The translations under genes were made by a program, and so were the position numbers. DNA of 13,441 bases from Sporisorium sorghi (Eukaryota; Basidiomycota; Ustilaginomycetes; Ustilaginales; Ustilaginaceae). Numbering within the stretch: position 1 is the stretch's first letter; each line of letters opens with the position of its first letter. Below, piece after piece: positions 1 through 7,314 of this stretch. Below the pieces are notes generated by a model. It had not been told where the DNA came from. It made no database searches and saw nothing but the letters and a program-made list of their open reading frames with translations. The DNA lies in NCBI GenBank assembly GCA_023212695.1, contig JALCCG010000420.1:1-13441 (forward strand), read 5' to 3'.

Positions 1-46
1 AGGGGGTGAAACACCAGGGCGGGATTAAGTTGGTTTTTTTTTGCTG

Positions 47-93
<47 letters not shown>

Positions 94-416
94 CTCTGTT
101 ACCCGCTCGATCTGCTTTGTTGTGACGACCTTTTTGTACGATCTCTTTCGACTCTGATACGGCAGGCTTTTGATCGCCGTGACGTTTGTATGCTATGGAC
201 AATCTCATCTGTTGCTCCTTCCTCTTCGAAAGCCGTCTTGTCCTTGACAGTGTTGAGGCTGTTTTTTTGAGGAGCCTTTTTGTGCCACAATTTTTTGACC
301 CATTTTTTGGCACTCAATCAAAGACAAATCGATCAGCTCGAAAGCATCTTGCGCTCATCAAACCACTCACACACTTCTGATCCCGATGCCGAGTTCAAAG
401 TTCCATTGCAACACCT
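1..416. other. 3' flank of utp15 with poly-T tract
   Basis: This stretch lies downstream of the utp15 stop codon on the minus strand and probably holds its 3' UTR. It contains a short T9 run at 34-42 and a 44-nt T run at 50-93. A 72-codon minus-strand open frame (99-317) reads like a Lys/Glu-rich exon but has no ATG. A 32-codon ATG frame (205-303, minus) overlaps it in another phase. I cannot support either as a gene. Confidence 0.5.
50..93. repeat. 44-nt poly-T homopolymer
   Basis: There is an uninterrupted run of 44 T. Read on the minus strand it is a poly-A tract about 325 nt downstream of the utp15 stop codon. It is one of four long A/T tracts in the intergenic parts of the window. Its exact length may be unreliable because of sequencing or assembly slippage. 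Confidence 0.95.
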
Positions 417-2147
417 CTACGCAACCGCCGAAGAAGCCGCACCCAACGCCGTACCCGCCAAGATCATCTCCAAACTGCCCCTGACCTGCATCAGATCGCG
501 CTGCAACCTCAACTCGTCACCCACCTTGGCCCAAATCCTTCCGAACAGATCGTCGATCAGCGGGCTCTGGCCGATGACGCTGGCATACGTATCAACGATG
601 ACGTTCAACGTATCGCAGACGAGATCGACGTAGTTCGGGTTAGCCGCGTGGCGCAGCAGGAACCTGAGCACCGGTTCGAGCGTCACGTCGTCCCTGCCTG
701 TGATCGCCCTCCTGAGCCCATCCAAACTGCCCCTGGGCGAGCGGTGGATGAGCTCCAAAATAAGACCAAACGTCACGTTCGGTGCAACGCCTTTACGCAG
801 CGCGGCATCAAGCGCATCCCCGTACCGGAACGCCTTGAGGAAGCGATCGTAATCGTGCAGCTTGCGCTTGCGCACGCTGTCCACCCGAATGTCGTCCGTC
901 GCCTTGCGCGCGTTCACCTTGCCCGGCTGGTTCGACGCCGCCGCCCGGCCCTGCATGAAGAACTCGTACGCGCCGGCGTTCATCGCAGCGCGCTCGGCCT
1001 CGCGCCGCTCGAGCTCGCTCGCCTTGACGTCTCGCTTGCGCACGCACAGCGTTCCATCTGCCATGCCGACGGCGATGTGCGACTCGTCCGGCGACACTGC
1101 CATCGACAGGATGGGCGAAGGGTATCGCATGGTGTGCGTCACTTTGAAGTCCTGCGCCGGGTCGTACACCTTGACCAGGTGATCCAGACCGCCTGTGAGG
1201 ATGCGCATGCCGCCGACCGTCTCGGAGTTGGCTACGGAGAAATCAGCACCCGAGTTGACAGAGAGCGCGAGCGAAGTGATCGTCTTCTGGTGGTTCGAGA
1301 TGGACGCCATGCAGCGACCGCCCATCATGAGATCCCATACCTTCATCACGGGCCCGCCCACAGACAGCGCGACACCGCCACCACCAGTCGGGTACACGAG
1401 CACATCCTCGACGGGCGCGCCGTGGTCCATCGTCATAGCGCATCCGCCCTGCTCGCCCATCCTCGCATCCCACAGCTTGACGGTGCTGTCGTAACCGCCC
1501 GAGAGCATAAGCGCCGGGTTGTCGGGCGAGAACACCGCCGAGCGCACATAGTCGTCATGTCCCTCAAACACGTGCACCGCCTTTTGCTCCGGAACATCCC
1601 ACAGCCGCACCGTCCTGTCGTCCGACGCAGACATGATCTCGGTGCCGTTGGGCGAGAACCTCGTCACATGCACCGGACCACCGTGGCCGCGCAACGTCCT
1701 CAAAATCGCCCTCGACGTCGTATCAAACACCTGGATCAACCCACTATCGTCGCCCGCCACCATCAGCCTGCCGTCCGACCGAAAATTCGCCGAGCGCGCT
1801 ACATCCTTGAACCGCGAAATCGTCTTCGAGACGCGGCTGTTGCGCATCGAATAGATCTGAACGCGCGCTCCCGTCGTCACGGCAAACTTTTGACGCGCAG
1901 ACACCGACGTGGGCTGCGTCGACGTCGAGCCGATTGTCGGTGCAGCAGCGGTTTCCGACGGATCATCGTCGAGCGAGGTGGTCGAGTAGACGGATACGGG
2001 TGGCACGAAGTGGATCGAGGTGATGGGCGCCAGCTCCTTGACAAAGACGGGGGCACGGAACTTGCGCCAGTAGTGCGACTCGGGCGAGCGGGATGACGAG
2101 GGGCGCGCGGAGCGCTCTGTTACGGGGCGGAGTGACGAGTACTCCAT
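417..2147 (-). CDS. utp15: Utp15, U3 snoRNP-associated WD40 protein (SSU processome, t-UTP group)
   Basis: This 576-residue protein matches Utp15, a nucleolar subunit of the t-UTP/UtpA subcomplex. That complex supports rDNA transcription and early 18S pre-rRNA processing. An N-terminal block (residues 28-48, YWRKFRAPVFVKEL...SIHF) is typical of the family. WD40 repeats follow from about 85 to 372, with clear blades ending SDDRTVRLWD (175-184), YDSTVKLWD (219-227) and DHLVKVYD (322-329). After a YEFFMQGRA linker (394-402) comes the helical UTP15 C-terminal domain (about 430-565), with FLKAFRYGDALDAAL and ITGRDDVTLEPVLRFLLRH. The length is close to yeast Utp15 (just over 500 residues), the excess being a Ser/Thr-rich insert at 51-84. 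The ATG at 2147 has A at -3 and G at +4, and places the family N-terminus correctly. No intron is needed. The gene diverges from the ThuA gene across a long intergenic region. Confidence 0.93.
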   Translation of the reverse strand: MEYSSLRPVTERSARPSSSRSPESHYWRKFRAPVFVKELAPITSIHFVPPVSVYSTTSLDDDPSETAAAPTIGSTSTQPTSVSARQKFAVTTGARVQIYSMRNSRVSKTISRFKDVARSANFRSDGRLMVAGDDSGLIQVFDTTSRAILRTLRGHGGPVHVTRFSPNGTEIMSASDDRTVRLWDVPEQKAVHVFEGHDDYVRSAVFSPDNPALMLSGGYDSTVKLWDARMGEQGGCAMTMDHGAPVEDVLVYPTGGGGVALSVGGPVMKVWDLMMGGRCMASISNHQKTITSLALSVNSGADFSVANSETVGGMRILTGGLDHLVKVYDPAQDFKVTHTMRYPSPILSMAVSPDESHIAVGMADGTLCVRKRDVKASELERREAERAAMNAGAYEFFMQGRAAASNQPGKVNARKATDDIRVDSVRKRKLHDYDRFLKAFRYGDALDAALRKGVAPNVTFGLILELIHRSPRGSLDGLRRAITGRDDVTLEPVLRFLLRHAANPNYVDLVCDTLNVIVDTYASVIGQSPLIDDLFGRIWAKVGDELRLQRDLMQVRGSLEMILAGTALGAASSAVA

Positions 2148-2345
2148 CGTGTTCGCTGCCGAGATGAGGGCTTAGCCAGTATGGGACGAGGTTGGAGAGA
2201 GGCTTGCGGTTGCCACTGTTTGCCGCGTGATTCGCCGTTATGCGAAGCTGAGAATGTAATTGTGCCCTGTGTCGATGTAGCTGTGCTGGATGCCGAGTTG
2301 TACTCGAAAGTGATGAAAGGGTCAATGGTGAGGAAGCGAGGTCGA

Positions 2346-2378
2346 GAAGAAGAAGAAGAAGAAGAAGAAGAAGAAGAA
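2346..2378. repeat. (GAA)11 microsatellite upstream of utp15
   Basis: Eleven perfect GAA units lie about 200 nt upstream of the utp15 start codon. On the sense strand of utp15 this is a (TTC)11 pyrimidine tract, a common element in fungal promoters and 5' UTRs. Confidence 0.95.
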
Positions 2379-2405
2379 ATGTGGAGACTGCGAACCTCCA
2401 AAAAA

Positions 2406-2423
2406 TTTCCCTTCTCAGAAGGG

Positions 2424-2426
<3 letters not shown>
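2406..2426. repeat. Interrupted palindrome, 10-bp arms with a 1-nt spacer
   Basis: Arm TTTCCCTTCT (2406-2415) is the exact reverse complement of AGAAGGGAAA (2417-2426), with a single C between them. The right arm runs straight into the A33 tract. Confidence 0.9.

Positions 2427-2456
<30 letters not shown>
2424..2456. repeat. 33-nt poly-A homopolymer
   Basis: An uninterrupted run of 33 A starts inside the right arm of the palindrome at 2406-2426. It lies within the utp15 upstream region. Confidence 0.95.
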
Positions 2457-2458
<2 letters not shown>

Positions 2459-2967
2459 ACCCTTGCCGTGTCAAGTGACCGAGCATTTTGTTCAGCTCTG
2501 TTGCTATTTAAACCTAACAAAGGTGCGCGAAAAAAATCCCGCACGCGGCGAAAGCAACACGTCTCGAGCTGTTGCTCACGAGCCAGCCAGCAACGCCAAG
2601 GGGACATGCTTGGCAGACACATAGAAGACAACGCCACCAGGCAATTCCGATGGCAATGTGACCAGAAGAAGAAGGAATGTGATGCTCAGACTCTCGCGAA
2701 GAAGACAGGGCGGTCAATTCTGCGACGAGATCGGCATGAAATCCGACGACAGAGGCCTGGATCGCCGTCCGCTGCGACTGCAACGGGGAAACGGACGAGT
2801 GAGTGCAGCTTCACCGACCTCCCCGACCGCTTCAAACGGCGGCCAAGTGATGGAAGCATCGGAAGTGCGGAAACACCAGCGGAGAGCGAATCGGGCTCTA
2901 CGAACGTGTTGTCAAACTCAGACCCTCTCGCTCGCGCCCCACCGTGATCGTTATCCTTCATCAGCCG

Positions 2968-3031
2968 GTTCGTTGCAAGGCTCGAGCTGATCAGCAACGA
3001 CGCGCTTTCATCTCGTTCGTTGCAAGGCTCG
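2968..3031. repeat. 17-bp direct repeat, 47-bp period
   Basis: GTTCGTTGCAAGGCTCG occurs at 2968-2984 and again, without mismatch, at 3015-3031. A second small duplication follows: TCTGCACCGCGT at 3097-3108 and 3114-3125. Their function is unknown. Confidence 0.9.
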
Positions 3032-3327
3032 GGATGAGGGTGACAGCCAAGGCTCTGTTGTTGATAACCCTCTGTGCCAAGTGAGTGTCACATTCCTCTG
3101 CACCGCGTGTCTTTCTGCACCGCGTCTTGGTGACCTGGAGAAAGTCGTTTGCCAGGAACGAAGGTATCGTCTATTCTGGCTGGCGAATGCGAGGAAGAGG
3201 GATGGTCGCTTGACCTCGTCTCTGTTGCAAATTGTCTTTGTTCGGCACCTCCTTGCTGTGTGGTGTGATGCCAGCAAAGCGTCTTCTCATCTCGCTTATT
3301 TGAAACAGAGCGCGGGTTGTGTCTCTG

Positions 3328-3393
<66 letters not shown>
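3328..3393. repeat. 46-nt poly-A tract followed by (GAAAA)4
   Basis: A run of 46 A (3328-3373) passes into four GAAAA units (3374-3393). The decay from pure A to A-rich pentamers is what slippage in an ageing homopolymer or a retroposed tail would produce. Confidence 0.95.
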
Positions 3394-3394
<1 letters not shown>

Positions 3395-4992
3395 CCAACA
3401 CCTCTTCCACCAAAAATGCCTCCTGCCTCGCTTGCACGCCGTCGACCACGCTGCCAAGAAGACGAAGCCTATGATCGGCGTGCAGCACGATGATGGAAAG
3501 AGACGCACCAAGACTCTAAAAGTAATCTAGCGATGCATCGATGGTCAGTGTCAGAGCTTTTGGCCCCGTGAGAGTCCTTCGGATCGGATTGAGCGAAAGA
3601 AAACAAGGAAAGAAGGACCCTTTGCGAATCGGTTCGAGAACGAGAGGCAGAAAGACGGCTTCCCCCGTCAGCCCTTGATTTTCAAGATCGCGATCTGCAC
3701 TCTGCAGCTGCAATCAAACTTGACCGCCTGCCCCTCTCTGTGCCTTTGGCCTGATTATGTTTTTCAGACTCAGACAAACAAAACCCACGCTCGACATACA
3801 CCCGCACGAACACAGGACGGACGAACAATGCAGCAACAAAGGGGCTCACGGACAGAGGGCGCAATGCCTTTTTACTTGTGGGCGTGCAGCCAGCCAAGAC
3901 TAAGTTAACGAACCGCAGGCAGGCGACCTCCTTTACGCCATCTCTCCCGTTCGTTCCGTTTGTCTTGCCCACCTCGTTGGCATGCTACGTTGGCAACGCG
4001 GTTATAAACCTGTCGAGAATGCATCCGCCTCGTTGGTGGGCGCTGTTTACATCTGCCTCGAAATGGCTGTGTTGTTGAGGTGTTGCGGCCAAGTTGGTCG
4101 AGTCGGCGGGAAATGAGCCGAGTATCTGAGCGTAGAGTTTCGCAGCGTCACACTCTGGCATGGAACGACTTTGTCTGTGCCCGTAAGAGATGCATTTCCG
4201 ACGCAGAGAGTGAGACGGCGAACGCAACAATGTCGAACAGACAGGCCTATCCCCGCATATCTACTTTTGCCGCAGCGATCTGCACCCTTGTGCCTTGGGC
4301 TCGACGACCCTTCAACAACCCTCGCATGCTTCCATTTGCCGTCCTGAAAACCCCTTTCGCCCTTGCCCTCCCGCAGCACAGCCAATGCATGCCACGCAAA
4401 AGCAAGCCTCGTTCTCTAGGCAACCTGTCACTTTTGCCCTCCGCTTGCGCACCTGCCTGTCAATGGGCTGCCTGACCCCTTCCATCGCCCCTATGCCTGA
4501 CTCGCTTTTCATCAATAGGCTGTGTCCCTCCCTTTCTCGACATTCATCCATCTCCATCTTGATCGCTGCTCCTCCATCCCCTTTCTCTCCCATCTATCAC
4601 TCTTTCTTATGACCCCTCTCCACTCTGCATTCCTTCTCTCATAAACGACCTCTTCTCCCAGCACTTTTGTCCATCTTGCTTCCACCCACGGCAACAGCCA
4701 GCTCGATCGTTCTATATCACCCTCAGCACCCGACCACATTCGTTTGCACACGCTCTCTTCTACTCTCGGCCTCATATTACATCACAGCTGCTGGCAAAAC
4801 CTTCTTTCCGCAAGCTTGCCCGACATCAGCGAGCTCCAACATCATCTGCACACATCGCCTGCTCGTTTCGATTTGCTAGCAACTTCTATTTGATTTGCGC
4901 CTCCTGTCTTTGGCGGAGTGCATCACTCTCTGCTCGCTGAATCCGTCAATCCACAGCGATCACATTGACAAAAGAAAGTCGTCTCATCAGCG

Positions 4993-5918
4993 ATGGCTTC
5001 GACACGCAAAACAGCGTCATTGCTGGCATGGACGGCGCTGGTCGCGTTGCTCAGTCTGCTCGCCTCTCCCGTCGCTGCCAACAAAAAGATGCTCATCTAC
5101 ACCTACACGCAAGGCTTCCACCACTACTCGATCCCCACAGCGACCAAAGTGGTGCAGCAGCTCGCCAAAAACGCCAACCCGCCGATCGACACGGTGCACT
5201 CGGACGACCCGGACGATTTTGAAAAATCCGACTGGCTGTCGCAGTTCGACATGCTCATGTTCATCTCGGTCTCGGGCAAGGCGCTGTCGGACACGGGGGC
5301 CGAGGCGTTGCGCGAGTACATCGAGGCAGGCGGCGGCTACATGGGCGTGCACGAGGCTTGCGATGCGCTATACGACTACCACTGGTACGGCCGTCTGGTG
5401 GGCGCCTACTTCAACTACCATCCGCAGATCACGCACGCCACGCTCAACATTGTCAACCGCACGCATCCGGCCACGCAGCACCTGAATGCGACGTGGAGGG
5501 TGTACGACGAGATGTACAACTTCAACTCGAACCCTTCGAAATGGGGAAAGCAGTATCTCATCACCGCTGATCAGTCGTCGTACGATGACCCCGTCGAGAC
5601 GGTTGCGCAGCGTGCGTCCGAGCAAGGGTCGCCGCATCCGCTTGCGTGGTGGAAGGAGGGCGACCAGCTGACGTACAACCCGCATGTCAAGGTCGGCGGT
5701 GGAACGGACCCGACCAAGCAGGAGATTCGTTCGGGTACAGCGGGCACTGGTGGACCCGGTCGAAGCTTTTACACGGCACTGGGTCACACGAATGCGATGT
5801 GGAACGACGACGATTTCCAGCAACACATCATGGGTGCCGTGAGCTGGCTGATGGACTCGCCTCTTCTGAAATCGTCATCGGCAAATCCTCCGAAAGGCGC
5901 GGTTGGATCTGACTACGA

Positions 5919-5956
<38 letters not shown>

Positions 5957-6189
5957 CAGCGAATACCACAGCAAGCTCGACCAGCTCCAAGGGTGCCAGT
6001 CGACCAAGTTCGGGCGAAGGCATCCAGTCGACCATCGTTTCGGGGACGCCGTTGCCTTACTCGAAATCGACCATCTCGAAAAGCGGCGCTTCTTCGACAA
6101 CATCACTGACGCTCTCGTCACTGTCGGCAGTAGCGATGGCTGCGCTCTCCGCATCAGTATTGCTTGTCTGGACCTCAGCTGCGTGTTGA
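4993..6189 (+). CDS. Secreted, probably GPI-anchored ThuA-domain protein
   Basis: This 398-residue protein starts with a signal peptide (hydrophobic core about 8-25, likely cleavage after VAA at 29). A ThuA-like domain (Pfam ThuA, a class I glutamine amidotransferase-like fold) spans about 32-288. Family landmarks are IYTYTQGFHHYSI (35-47), GGGYMGVHEACDALYDYHWYGRLVGAYF (113-140) and RSFYTALGHT (257-266). Two N-glycosylation sequons (N155, N165) fit a secretory route. A low-complexity tail follows, with 11 alanines encoded by GCA repeats and then Ser/Thr-rich sequence. It ends in a hydrophobic stretch (about 373-395) after Ser/Gly residues, as expected of a GPI-attachment signal. The substrate is unknown: ThuA domains were named from bacterial trehalose utilisation, and a carbohydrate-related role at the cell wall is only an inference. 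The ATG at 4993 gives a complete signal peptide. Confidence 0.88.
5921..5955 (+). repeat. CAG/GCA microsatellite in the ThuA gene
   Basis: This trinucleotide tract is read in frame as eleven GCA (Ala) codons at 5923-5955. It links the ThuA domain to the Ser/Thr-rich stalk. It is likely to vary in length between strains. Confidence 0.95.
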
Positions 6190-6647
6190 GCTTTCGTTCC
6201 TTTGCTGTACCTGTACTTTATCCCCTCTGTCGACAGCAAGCCGGTCTTTGCTCTTCTCTGCTTCTTCTAATTTCTTCACTTCCCTGGACTTGCGGCGCTG
6301 TCCCTTTCTATCGTCTTGGTGGCCCGCGACAGAATCGATTCGCGTCGGGCCGCCAAGGGCTGTGCTATTGCTCGGATCTTGCGACCAACCACTGCTGCCT
6401 TGCTACTCTGCGGCTGTGTCCCGAACAAGACCGATGGGCGAGTGATCGATCGATCGTTGCTCGGCAAGCTTCCGACGGATGTGAGTGCCATCGCGGTCTC
6501 CAACGCGGGAACCGGACTTTCCGCAGCTGAGTCCGTGGTAGCAGAGCGTGGGAAATCGGTTGTCCCGAATCGGGTCGAGCGATTCGTTCAGGGTTCAGCT
6601 TGACTTAGCCGCTGTGTGCTCGTGCCGAAAGTGCGTTCTGCAATTGG

Positions 6648-6702
6648 AAAAAAAAAAAAGAAAAAAAAAGAAAAAAAAAAAAAAAAAAAAAGGGGGGGGG
6701 GG
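6648..6702. repeat. A-rich homopolymer block ending in G11
   Basis: The order is A12, G, A9, G, A21 and then a run of 11 G. It lies about 615 nt upstream of the kinase start codon. The abrupt switch from poly-A to poly-G is unusual, and run lengths here are error-prone in sequencing. Confidence 0.95.
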
Positions 6703-6997
6703 CGGAAAATGAAAAAGTCGAGTCGAGTTGGGCTTGGCTGAGTCTGGGCTCGTGTGCGGAGAGTCTGCGAGTGAGGGTGTTGCGCTCTGCTTGTGCGCGT
6801 GGCAGCTGCGAAATTGGACTGGGGCCGTGTGGCTGCGCTTTGCCTTGTCGCTCCTTCATCCTTCCTTCCTCATCCTCATCGCTCATCGCCATCCCCCCAA
6901 CATCCGCAGACCTATTCGCGCCACCTGCATCACACCTCGACTCTCCTTCGAGCTCCGCATCTGATCGTCAACTTGACACGGCTGCAACAGTCCATCA

Positions 6998-7024
6998 ATG
7001 GAAACACTCGCAGCTCAACGGTGA
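6998..7024 (+). promoter_or_regulatory. Upstream ORF 1 of the MAPKKK gene (candidate)
   Basis: This ATG opens an eight-residue frame, METLAAQR followed by TGA, 290 nt before the kinase ATG. It matters only if transcription begins upstream of it, which the sequence cannot show. Confidence 0.25.
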
Positions 7025-7201
7025 ATAGGGTCCGACTTGGCTTGCATCTTGTTTCACCTCTTTCTCGTCTCATCACCGCCGACTGATCGCCCACCAAGAG
7101 TGCATCCACCTCATTTGCCCTCGTCGTAAAATCTCAGACAACCAATCCGGTCCCCCTACTCGGCCCCACCAGTGTTTACGACCAACAAACGATCGCCATT
7201 C

Positions 7202-7228
7202 ATGCTGCTCCCGGCGCGGCTGCTTTAG
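7202..7228 (+). promoter_or_regulatory. Upstream ORF 2 of the MAPKKK gene (candidate)
   Basis: This ATG opens MLLPARLL followed by TAG, 86 nt before the kinase start codon. It is the last upstream ATG before the main one. It has the same 27-nt length as the upstream ORF at 6998. Confidence 0.25.
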
Positions 7229-7262
7229 CAACCAAACCCAAACTCGCCTTTTCCTCTTAACC

Positions 7263-7269
7263 TATAAAA
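7263..7269 (+). promoter_or_regulatory. TATA-like box before the MAPKKK gene
   Basis: TATAAAA lies 45 nt before the kinase start codon. If it were the functional TATA element the 5' UTR would be very short and the upstream ORFs would be excluded. It may equally be chance in an AT-richer leader. Confidence 0.25.
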
Positions 7270-7314
7270 TCGACCTGACCTCCTGCTCTTCAGGCCTCAG
7301 CATCTCAGCTTCTT

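Larger units (their letters stand above)
2148..4992. other. 2.8-kb divergent intergenic region, no convincing gene
   Basis: This region separates the divergent utp15 and ThuA genes and must hold both promoters. It contains (GAA)11, a palindrome joined to an A33 run, a second A46 run, and short direct repeats near 2968-3125. The stretch before the ThuA gene (about 4530-4800) is strongly pyrimidine-rich on the plus strand, as is common in smut promoters. Several open frames of 60-190 codons cross the region, but overlapping frames on both strands look equally plausible and none shows a recognisable domain. The best candidate is the Ser/Pro-rich end of a frame at about 2750-2947, followed by TGA. 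I saw no tRNA or rRNA. Confidence 0.55.
6190..7314. other. ThuA 3' flank and MAPKKK upstream region
   Basis: This 1.1-kb spacer lies between two plus-strand genes. It holds an A/G homopolymer block (6648-6702), pyrimidine-rich sequence, three small upstream ORFs and a TATA-like box near the kinase start. An open frame at 6271-6603, in the same phase as the ThuA gene, has a mildly coding-like composition but no ATG. I do not call it a gene. Confidence 0.55.

Noticed and set aside
648..2096. 482-codon open frame on the plus strand opposite utp15
   Set aside because: It reads as Arg/His-rich sequence with no domain, and is the mirror of a well-supported WD40 gene. GC-rich coding DNA often leaves the antisense frame open.
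3620..3645. GGTTCGAGAAC resembling a tRNA B box
   Set aside because: The conserved CC is missing and no A box, acceptor stem or anticodon arm can be fitted around it.
3836..3844. ACAAAGGGG, one mismatch from the U. maydis pheromone response element ACAAAGGGA
   Set aside because: It is a single inexact copy more than 1 kb from the ThuA start and not upstream of the kinase. One-mismatch 9-mers are expected by chance.
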